64,000 nt of DNA from Acanthaster planci (lineage: Eukaryota; Echinodermata; Asteroidea; Valvatida; Acanthasteridae). The DNA is taken from contig NW_019091356.1 in the NCBI RefSeq assembly GCF_001949145.1, positions 1,315,212 to 1,379,211 of the forward strand. Direction: 5' to 3'. The notes under the pieces were generated by a model. It saw only the letters and a program-made list of their open reading frames with translations, was not told where the DNA came from and ran no database searches. Below, piece by piece: positions 10,901 through 22,900 of this stretch (position 1 is its first letter; each line of letters opens with the position of its first letter). The position numbers and the translations under genes were made by a program.

Positions 10901-13900
10901 GGCTGCTGATGCTCATGAGGTGATATGGTGAGCGTGCGTGCATTGCTGAAGTATGATGTCATGGGAGGGGGGCATGTCATGGGATTGTGATGACAGCTTC
11001 TAGAATGTACACGTGCATTAAAGAAATTGGTTTTCATGGACCAAGGTGGCTGTCTGCATGTATGCACGAACATGCGGACGCCATTACTGAAATGTAGTTG
11101 GGATATCAAAGAGAGTAGAGATCATTGCCAAGTGATTTTATGGAGGCAATATAATTTTTTGTGTGGAACTTGATACATACCGGTATTTCTTGTGACTTTG
11201 AAATATGTCAGTGACTTGCTTTATGGAATAGCCAATTGGAAAGGCTAGAACGCATGCTTGGAGAATTTGTCGGCTGTAAACATTTTTATTTAGTTGACCC
11301 TGTGTCAGAGGTCAGAGGCCAGTCACCATTGCCTGTTGTCTGACTACATAACCTGCAGTGCGTATGTACTGTACATGTAGGCTAAGGCTTATAAGGGGGG
11401 GTGGTCAGGTAGATTAAATCAAGTCATTGATCATTGGATGGTAATTATTTGCTGTCTGTCAGCATGTCTATGGTAGTCGCCTAAGTATGCACACTGGACC
11501 ACAGGCAGATAGTGGGAAAAATAATTGAAGCGTGTATCACTATAAATATTTAAGCTTTTCAGCTGTCCATTTGGTGGTAAGTTATTGAGTTGATCAGCTT
11601 GAATTAATTAGATTTACCCGCCTGGGCTTTCTGTTAAGGACTCCTGATTGTTTGCCTGCAGATGAAGATTAATAAGAAAGAAACATTTGATGTATGCCTA
11701 ATTTTTAAATAGTTAAAACTGAACTGTGTCGACCTCTAGAGTCTTATATGTTGGACCCTGTAGGCTGTACACACTAGGTACATGTACATGCATGTACCTA
11801 GAAATTTACATTTTCGTTCACTGCCTTAAGGCAGTGAAAATTTGGAAAGACACATTAAAGGACAGAATTAGGTACAGTATCGGTACATTGGTACAATCTG
11901 GTGTAGAACCCTTGGTATGCATGTACATGTACATGACATGTTCATGTACGTGTACAGTATGCCCCAGTTTATGAAGTCGTGAGTGCATGAACTGTCATAA
12001 TTGTCAACCAGATTACATTATTTTTAGACCCTGTCACCTTTAATATTTCTGAAGGCAGTTACATCCCAAATGATCCATTTAAAAGGCGAGGGTTTTTTAG
12101 ACAGGGGATTATAAATTTTCTTGACTGTACTTTTCTCAACTTTCGTCAATGTGAACAACAGTGTGTCTTCCATAGCTTATTTTGCTTATAGTGGGCAGTG
12201 CCTCAGCACCAATGCATTTGTGTATGATCGCACGAATCACTCTGTTTGCGTATCACGATATTATCAAGCGTCAGGCAGCTCACGGTCAGGGGGAAGAAAA
12301 ATCAATGCTACAATTGGATTGCCCGGAATCCACGACTCCCTGACACAGTCTTCAAATCCTCGACGTCATTTGCTTTAAGAGGATGATCGGTAGTAGCCAG
12401 CCATACACACACTTCTGATCCATTAGGAACCGGGGAAAGATTACCCCAAGTCTGGCTCACAGATGCACCTTCAAGGGAGAGATCAGTGACACACAGTAGA
12501 GAAAGACAAACATCAGGATCTATCCATTTGAAAGAGAAACTGCCGACCGGTGTATTTCTATTTTCTCACACCCAAATTTGAATACGCATGCATCTATGCA
12601 TAACATCTATGTTAATTACACCGAGTGTACATGTAAATGTACTCATAAGTTTGGTCTTCATTTTGATCTCCACGGACCCTTATCACAGTTCAAAAGATTA
12701 TGGTTCATTTCCCTCCACATTAAAAAAAAGGCACACTTTCATCCAGCCCTTAAAAGGAAAGCTAGAGCAAAATTTTGAGCAAATAAACTCCATTGTAAAC
12801 TTTCCAAACAAACTTGTGAAGTTTGCATGCCCTCCAAGTTGTTTTTTGCTCCTCGAAACTCAGTAAATAGTATGTACATACTCTGCATGTGCAAGTAATT
12901 TATCCACAGTACATTTCCATAAACCTGTGTCGTCATTCATACATGCTTTGAGGTAGCTTATAGCATGGTTATATTAACAGAACAGCTCGTTGTCGTCGTT
13001 TGTGTATCTCCTGCCTAGAACAGTTGACATCATGTGATAATTAATTGGAGACATAGAGCTGTGGGTATAACATTTCTCCCATGTTGATATCTACAAAGTT
13101 GTCTGCTGCTGTGCCTAAATCCTCAAGCATACAAGTATGGTACCATGCATACATGTTTCCTCATCTCGTTTGCTTCGTGCTTTTTAAATGGGCACTTGCT
13201 GTTCAGTTTTCCAAATTTATGTAGACAGTTCACTTTAGTTGCAATGTTGTTTGTCAGTGCATCTTCAACAATAAAATCAATACTTGAGCAGCAATGAAAA
13301 ATGATAAAATGAAGTACGGAACGTCACCAAGTTGCTGTGATTTCCAACAGCTGAAGAGATGCGTGGGTGACTTTAGTATTTCATGGTTGATCATCATTTG
13401 TGTTAACCTGCTCCAGTGTCCTCAAGTCAGAGTTATTCTATCTACCTCAAGGTCTGCAGTTAGAGAGATTTATGTGTCGGTTACCCCTAGAACTGTGCGC
13501 TCTTCGTCATTAATGACTGTCGCGTTCATTGCATGGGGCTCGTTTGTGTCGGTGTTGTCTGGAACTGGTGAATTGCCACACAGTGATGCATCTCAATCCA
13601 GGAAGGCACCCCTGGCCCAAACTGGCTCAGAGAGCAAGGGGTTCAAATGATTAGGTCTGTATTCTGTATTCCCTTGGCAATTCGCCTGTTTCATTGTAAA
13701 TTGCAGTCGTTCCCGATAGGACTCTTGTTAGAATTAATGCTGACCCTGTTATCGCTGCTGCAAATTGAATAAATCCTGGCATCCAACTCTTGTCTAATCA
13801 ACGATGACATTTTTGACCTCTGAGTGTATCAGGGTTTAAATTGGAGCCAGTGCCTCCTTGCGAAAGCAAAACTACCAGCAGTAAAAAACTACAGCCTAGA

Positions 13901-16900
13901 GACCCTCCTGTAATATACCGCAGCAATCAGGGAGCCGGGACACAAGTGTAACATCACCCAGCAGTTCTTTGGTTACTTTTGTTCAGAGATGAACCTTCAT
14001 TTGACAAACTGCCCTGATCGTGAAGTGGTTTCTTTTCCAAGCCTGTGGTAATTGGTAATTCAATCCTCAGGAAAAAGCTCCAATTATGCCCACTGGTAAT
14101 TATCCAGGGCAGTCACATCTTTACAGGCGCACAATAAAAGTCTGCTGTCCGAAACAGTGTAGTGTCTAATAAACAATCAGTGAGTTTTTTCAGTAGGCAT
14201 TTCACAGTTCGGAATCTCTGATGGACTCTAATCCACATCCAGTGATTTTGGTAACCACTTTGGCATTTTAGGGAGCTTTTGCATGGGTTGGAAGTTAACA
14301 TGGCTCATTTTCAACCCTGGTTTAGACCAGGGATTGAGAGCCTTCAGAATGTACATGCACCTGTATAGAGATCTAATATGAAGCCCAGCCTATGTTCAGA
14401 GGGGTTGCAGTGTGATCAAGGTACCAATATACAGGTATCTGTTATGGGACTCTGAGATTTTGTTCACTACTTTCACTAATTGTCAGCTCCAACATGTACA
14501 GGTATATTCATGTAACCCTCATTTCCAGTTCTCTATCAAATTTTGGAAATGATTTTCACTGATTTTTTTGGTCCCTATCTTTTGATTTTTGATTAGATCC
14601 TACGGGATGATGAGTGCCTCATCAACTCCAAACTTCCAAAGGAGGACACCTTAAGGTACGTGTAGGTTGGCTGACCATCCTAACCCCTCAGAAAATGGAG
14701 CACAAATAGTATTTTTTTTTCAATCCCGAAATTACTAAATGTAATTAGCCTCACAAACTAAAAATTTTTGAAATGAATTAAATGACTTCAGTTCAGGCTT
14801 AATACTTAACAGGGTTCTCCAGGTGTTCAATTCACACTTGATGGAGGTTGACAAAAATATTGAAACGGGGGGGTTTAGTTATGGCTCACTTGTCAAAAGT
14901 CCTGTGCCTCTTTGGGATTAATAGCAAACATACACAGCTTTTGTTTTCACCAAGATTATACAGCTTGAGTTGAAATATTCCAGAATGTAAATTTCTAAAT
15001 TTGGTGGCCAGATTTTAAAGCTCAGGTGGCTACTTGTTGAACATGATGGGAGACTTGGTAGGTGGCCAGGCTACATGTCAGGTTGGAGGACACTGTTTTA
15101 TGTGTCACTGAAGGTGTCCTCAGCCACACAGTCAATCTCAGTTGCCTCCCAATATGCCCATGTGTAAACTTATGTACAGTAGGCTGGCATTTTGAGCATG
15201 TTCAAAGGTATAAAGTGCCTTTTGTCAGATACGTTTTTGAGACCGGACTTGCATGATTTACTCCCATGAGGTCCGCTTTCCTGTCGGTTCTCCCTAGCTC
15301 TCTCTCTTGATGCTATATTTGATTGGTCGTGAAGTGCACGTACACACTGGTGCATGTGCCTCAAGTGAACACAGTCCGGGCTCATAATTCAGATGTGTAT
15401 TAAAGATAAATTTGACTTTGATTCACATTATTGCTGACAGCCCTGACATTTCAAAGGAAGTGCTTTCCATTTTATTATTTCATTTTTCTAAATTGGAAAT
15501 GCACATCTTTTGATCCCCGCATTCCTCCGCTGTAGATTTAATACAATTCATGAGCCCGTCCGTAAAATGTTGCAATTTCATGCTGTTATTTGCGTTGTAC
15601 ATTTTTGTCGTTCCTGCAAAAATCATAATTCCTCATCAAAGTGCATTTCAAGGGTTTGTGAGATGTAAGACTTGGGAATGTTGAAATTTAAGAAGATTTT
15701 TATGAGAAACTGTATGAACTGTGTGGAATTAAGGTCTGTGACAGAAATTTACTTTTAATGAACTTTGTTTTATTTAAATTTATTTAAGATATTTACTTAG
15801 TCAATAAAATACCCAATTAATACCCAACGAATCAAGTGTTGAGGGGATAATTTCCTTTGTTACACAAGCTGCAATCGAAAAACTCTACTAAATGAAGAAT
15901 TTAATTGTGAGCATACAATAAAAGAGTTAAATTAAAAAGCAAAACTAATCAATGGAACAGAACAGAAATATAGCAAAGAAAAAACCCTAAATTACACCAC
16001 TGTGTTCCCTATATGCATCAAGATCTTGCATTCCTTTTTGCACTAGTTTGTAGACACTATTATTTTATTTTGAAAAGAACTTCACTACATGTCTATTTCT
16101 AATGCTGGCTTGATTGGCCTTAAAGGAACCAGGAAATGAATTTTTCTTTGAATCACTTTTGTGTATCTCTGTATTCTTCTATGTATGAAGACTGGTTGAC
16201 ATTTTTTTTGAATAACGTGAACTGAACGGTGCACTTTTTCAAACATTAAATGTTGACCAAGCATTTCTGGACAAGTGAGGGTGCTTTGATGTAAATCCAG
16301 GAAGACATGGTTCAGGTTGCATGTTTTCATGTTTAAATTGTGAATCCCAAATTTGCTTTCTGGGAGCATTTCTTTGAAAAGGATTTTTTGCTGGATTTTT
16401 GCCATATACTTACACAGCAATAAATTGCCAAAAAAATCTGCTATAGCAGTTGTTAAACAAATCTAGAAAGTTTCTGTGCACAAATCAGTGCAACAATGAG
16501 ATTCAGTGCCTTGGATTACATCATAGTTCTTCTCATGAATATACAAATTTCATTAGCATAAAAAACAAAAAAACCCCTAAAATATGAGTTAAAATTGCAA
16601 AACAAAATCAAAATAAGGTCAACTGAAACCCAAGATGCAATTTCAAGGGTTTTAGTAAAATTTCTAGAAATATTTCTATTCCTGGTTCCTTTAAATTTTT
16701 CTGGCAATAAAAGAAGCCTTCATTACTGCACAGCATGGCTTAATTGTGTCTTATAATGTCTTATTAGGTAGTTTCCTGTTACAGTAATACCTTGGGGAGG
16801 GGAATTAGGTTAACACACGCACACATACATATAGAATGTAATAATTGACATCTTGCTGTAGTGTCGCTATGTGTATGCTGACGTGTACAGTGTAAGCCCG

Positions 16901-19900
16901 TAAAAAATTCAACACTTGCATGCAGCCTCTGCAGCACGCCGTGTCCATTCGATTGGATGGCATGAATTCCATTTTGCTGAGTGACTTTTCTGAGAAACTA
17001 AGTGTTTCCGTGCATGACAGGCGTGTTATGTTTACCAAAGTGTACTTTTATAGCTCTACCCGAAGGCCTGCTGTAAGCACACCGGGCTATTATTATGATA
17101 ATCATTAGCAGTTCCCATTGGCGTTTACACGGGAAGAATGATTGCTTTATGTATTGGTACGCTGATGAGAGGATAAAACCAGAACTAATTGTCAGCAGGA
17201 TGTCGGACAAATTGTCCATGTAGCTACAAGTCCTTGAGAATATAATCCGTGAATGTTTTCACCTGAATTTTACCAGGTAATGAGTGTGTGTGTACAAGTA
17301 CAATTTTATAGAATTTGTTTGGAAGTTGATTTTTTATTTCTTTTTTTTTCATGTTTGATATTCACATTTCTGTCCACCGCACGGCCTACTGCAGCGAACC
17401 ACTGTGGTGCGCAAAGCTGATTTTATTCTGGGAAATGGAACACTGTGTCTGTAGGCCTCAGATCAGCCTTGTATTATGCACTAATTTTCACTGAGGCAAA
17501 ATATAATCGGACTATTGAATTATGTGTCCCACTTTGGCCTGGTCCTTTTAATTACCTTCTTGTATGTTTGCTTCCTCCAGGATATTTTCATACCTAGATG
17601 TGGTGAGCCTGTGTCGATGTGCCCAGGTTTCCAAGGTACGCGTGACGGTGCATCGAATAATCCCATTTCAAGGGAACTGATTTTCTGATATCAGCCCACA
17701 ATCTTGATGGGATTTTTTCTTCTATATTTGAAGGACCTGGGAGCATTACATTCATGTACATGTAGATGCTGTCTGTTTCTCCATCTTGCAGTAGAGCCTA
17801 TGTAACATGGAAAGTAGGCATAATTCTCTGCTTGTTTAAGTTCATGGATTTTGGAGGCTTTAGTTGTAAACTCATAAGCCCTTTTGAGTGCTTTTGTCTT
17901 TTCCTTAAAAATGATTTAATTCATTGTAAATCTGCCGACCTGCCAGAAAGTACAAAGTTACCCGTGCTATTTTACAGGGTAGTGTACATGTACATGTATG
18001 CAAGTGATTCGTCTGCATTATTATGTGGAAGTTTAACTTCAATTTAAAGCACTGACGGCAACTTTTCTTATTGTTAATTACCCAAAGTGGAACCATTCCG
18101 TATCAAACTTATAAGTACTCACATACATGCAGCTGAATTGGCTGCTGTTACGTGTACTTGCTTTTACCCTGGATGCTACATGTAGATTGTATAGAAAGTG
18201 ACGTGGCTTGAGGGTCACCCATTTCTTGGAGAAATGTTTACGTTAGATTTTTAATGGCTTGTAGGCCTGGAACCAGCTTGCTCTAGATGGCAGCAACTGG
18301 CAGAAGGTGGATTTATTTAACTTCCAGAAGGATGTCGAGGTACGTCAGAACAAATCTAATGCTGTGCTTGTGGGATTACTTGTATTTGATGTGTTGGCAT
18401 AAGTGCATGTCGAAACAATATCCAGTGTAGCGATGACTGTGAAGAATTTTTCAAATATGAAAATTCTGAAAAAGCTGAGGTACGATATGTGTCATCTGGC
18501 AGTCAGCCAGGTCAGTATGTAAACAACTGTGCATCCTGTCAAATAGTAACTATAAAGAGATGGTTCTGTTTTTATTGTTAAAATAGATAAAACATGGTAA
18601 ACATTTGTATCATGTGAAATACAATATTGAAGTGCTTCACCATTAGAAATACCACTTTTTGAAAACAAGGAAGCGTTCATTAGTTTTGATATATTGATAC
18701 CATCCAGGCAGTCAGTTTTAGATGGATTTTTGGCCTTTGGGCCTTGACATGTCCGTTGGATGTGTAGATAAACCACACCTGACTTCTGGAATGGTTTCCT
18801 GCTCCTTTTAATCATGAAGACGTGATTTGATTTCCACTTATGGGTGGGATTGTTGCATCACAAGTGAGAGATAAACAGGTTATCTAAGATCTGAAAGGAA
18901 ATGTATTCATCAGAACAGAAAGTAGACTTGAAAATTGCAATGGAACATTGCTTACTAAGTGTATTTGCCTGAAATATTTAAATATGAAATGCTGCGAAAA
19001 GCTGTGACATTTGAAGCCAGGGTGAACCTTTCTCAAAAGGCTTTGTGAAGGATTCTGCTACAATCCTGTCATCGCAACTGATAGGTGGTAGGAATAGAAA
19101 TTATTGGGAAATTTATTTGAATCGCTGCTCATACAAAAGCATCGTGCTTGATCCCTCAGTCCCAAATAGTGGCATGCTTTAATGAATAATGGCAAAGTAC
19201 CTCATCTGAGAGCCAGCTTTATTCATGAAGAACACTGCTTTGGACTGTTTGTAAATTGAAAAAGTTTGATCAACTTGACAATAGTTAAAAATCAGGGAGG
19301 AGTGAGTTTTGAGAAATGTATTTTTTGTCATGGCCCTAAACTGAACGTAATGTCGATCTCTCTCAGGGGAAAGTGGTTGAACATATTTCCAAACGATGCG
19401 GTGGCTTCCTCAAGAATCTCAGCCTCTATGGTTGCCAGAATGTCACAGATGATGCTCTCAAGTAAGTGTTGATGTTAGAACTCAGGAGGGCTCACTCAAC
19501 ACATGACATCGTGTTGCTGTTTGGATATTTGACTGTTGTTTTGTTGAGGTACCAGTGTCGATGAGTAATTGAATTCTCATTAACGAGTCGTCATTGGCTT
19601 GTCTTTGGATCAAGAGTTGGTGGTCTTTGCAAAGGAGCTTGCCCCTTTGTGGGGAGCTCACCATGTACGCACGTAGGATGTTCACGTACATGTAACATGG
19701 AACATGCTAAGCATGACCAATTTCTGTAGAAATGTACATGTTTGCACTGTGCACCAAGAGGAAATTTTTCTGTCCATTCTTTGGCAGTGAGAGGGTGAAA
19801 GGTTATTGCAAGTCAGAGCAGATTATGTGGCCGAGTTTTACAGGTGCCAGTACACACATAGGATGTTCATGTACATGTAACACGGAACATGCTGAGCATG

Positions 19901-22900
19901 ACCAATTTCATTTCTGACAAATCCCATTACTCTGCCTTTCACTTTTAGTCAGTATCAGTTCATCCATTTGCCTGTTTCCTCGGCACAGCACATTTGCACA
20001 GAACTGCAGAAATATAGAGATTCTGCGGATGAGTGACTGTAAGAAGATCTCAGACAAGACGGCAGCCAGCCTGAGCAAGTACTGCAGTAAACTCCACAGG
20101 CTCAAGCTAGACTCCTGCACGTCCATCACAGACCAGGCTCTCAAGTACCTCAGGTAAAGGTCAACTGGACTCTCTGACAATAATGCCACTGTAGGCACAG
20201 ATTGACCTTAACACACTGGCCATTCTAACCAGGAAATATCCTGAAGCTTGTGAAGCCATCTTTCTGCCTTGAACAGAAGCGCCCCCTTGATAGGAGCCTT
20301 GTTGGTAGGGAGTTTTGGTTTTGTTGATAGCTCTGTGACCGCAACATGGGCATTTTATAGTCTGTGAACCAACAAAGGGCAGGTCCCACCAATGGAGCCT
20401 TCACTTAACCAGTCAAGGAGCATTGTGGCCCATGTCAATTAACCTTGGTTGGGCTCTACCTTCCTAATTCCACAAAAGTTGTGTCCAACCTCCTGGATTT
20501 CTTATTATATAAGCAAGATAGACAATATTACATTAAAAATCTTGTAAAAAAGGCCATTGTGCTGAAGCATCTTTTCTGAATCTGTTCAGTGATGGATGTC
20601 ACAACCTGAGCTATCTCAATGTGTCTTGGTGTAACCTGACAGACAACGGCATCGAGGCCTTGGCAAGGGGCTGTCCCAAATTAGCCGTGCTGATCTGTAA
20701 AGGATGCCATCAAGTAAGCAAGGAGGCGGGACTATGATTACTAGGGATGGGAGGATCATGTGCTCTTTAAATGAACTACTGTGGTTTTGTGACTCATTTA
20801 ATTCTTTGGAGAGTTAGCGTGAAGTAAGCTGCATGATCTTTGATTGTTTGGACGGGTATTGATGGCATCGAATAGCCTGTTTGTTTCAGTGAAAGCTTAT
20901 TGGTGCTAGACAAATTTGGCGCTCTGGAAAATGTGGGTAGTTCTGCATACTGTTGCTGTGAGGCATTCTGTTCAAAAAGTCCATTGATATGAATAATTGT
21001 TTGGTACTTCAGAACTGGAAAATAGAGTTCAGTAAATGAGAAAGGCATGCTAAAGTACTTTTTGACTTACACTCATCAGAGCATAAATCCAAGAATGACA
21101 GATGCTAATCGATAGTGCTTTATAAGGCTGGAATCACATGTTCAAATAACAAACGTTGATTGGTCAACGGGACAAAATTTCATTGTTGGAGTTTTGCTAA
21201 GTCAGAAAGGTAGTAGGGAACTCTGACTCCATCTTTTCTTAAAGTTTGTCCCCTCTGGTATGACCAAACAGGAAATACAATGCAAAATGTATGAGACAAT
21301 GGACCAGAAAGGTAATTAAAAACCGATGTAAATAATGCATATGGACATATGTATAGAGGCTTTCTGTTGTAGCCATCTTGCAGGGCAGTGCTTTTGTTCC
21401 ACAGAGAAACCTCCTTTGTGCACACCCTGTGGTACAAAAGCACAGGCCTGCAAGATGGCAGCCATGCAAACCCTTTATACAAACAGGGTTTAAGTTTCTA
21501 TAACAAAAAAGAGCTGCAGATATCAGATAATGTTCCATTCAAGTTCATCTATATTACTTCCCTTTTAAGAATTTTTCTGAAGCCAATGCTGTGCTTACAT
21601 GTACAGGAAAGACCACTTTGCAAGCTTCTCTTAACCTCCTTTGTAAACTTTCTTTTTATATTCAGTTAACAGAAGAGTCCCTCACTCATCTAGGAATCCA
21701 CAGTCCCAACTTGACAACCCTTAATGTTCAAGGTTGCACGGTAAGTCCCATGACTCATCAAGTTTTCCTTATCTCGCAATGCCTAATAGAGCTGTCAACA
21801 AAATGTGACCTGGAGCTTTAATCCAGAGCAACAGATTTGGCTGTGGATATCTTGTCATTCAACCGGTGGGGGAAAATAACTTGGCCTTAAAATGCAGATT
21901 TTAAGGCAGTGTTTTCATAAGCGCAGTATACATATTGTCACATTCATGGTGCATTGCTGACTTCCCTTTCAATCAATTTTCATAAGAAGCTCATCGCTTT
22001 GTTTCACGTGCATACTGCACATTTTTCATGAATTCAAGTTTGTGGACCTCTGAATTGTCACCCATTGACAGATGTGGATTTGTTTCTGCTCCCTGATTTT
22101 TTCAGTTGATGACAGACGAAGGTATGCAGAGACTGGCTCAGGGTTGCCGGAAGCTTCAGTCTCTCTGCCTCTCCGGCTGCACGCACCTCACCGACGCAAC
22201 GCTAATAGCACTCAGTAACTTCTGCCACAAACTCAGGTGAGCGACACCTCTCTCTTTCTTCCACTCTTGCAATCAGACCACCTCGGGCATCTTTCCTCAA
22301 ATCAACCGTGAAAAATTGACCACTGAGGATTTTCTTTGTACTCGGACAAACTCATAGTCAAGGAACAGAAATCTTGCTTCATGGCTCAGATTAATGAAAT
22401 CACAATATTAATACGTTGCCATCTGTTGAACCCTAGTCACGCTGGCAATAGAGTACCGAAGTGAATACGTCACACGCACACTTATGTGTGTAAAAGCGCG
22501 TGTACCAGTGCATGAACCAACGCACGCGCGTACTCCATTCGTTTGTACGGCATCAACTGGATCTAAATGACGTCACACTTCGGTACTCTATAAAATTGTT
22601 CTTTCTTCAACAGAACATTGGAAGTGGCCAGCTGCTCTCAGTTTACAGATAATGGTTTCCAAGCGTTAGCAAGAGTGAGTAAACCTTTCCTTTCAAGTCC
22701 TTTCAAGAAATTTGTGTGCAAAGAAATGTTATTACTTTTGGAAATGTCATCTCATTGATTTGTGTGAAACCATTTCATGGTCTTCAAACCATGTTGAAGT
22801 TGAAATTTGTACACCATGCAAGGGACAGATGATGAGAAGAAATGTTTGTAGCTCATGGTGGGTGTTCAAACTGGTGTAACAAAGTCCGGAATACCCTGGG

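Larger units (their letters stand above)
1905..14596 (+). other. FBXL20 intron 1 (12.7 kb)
   Basis: No coding exon is supported inside. It holds SINE copies (2379-2584, 6703-6912), a pair of inverted repeat copies (5804-5858 and 8285-8340), a nested hairpin (8458-8547), a long-TIR MITE (9283-9531), a near-perfect 28-bp palindrome (11774-11801) and many short TACATGTACATG runs (for example 7949-7970). Large first introns often carry regulatory sites, but none is identifiable here. Confidence 0.7.
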
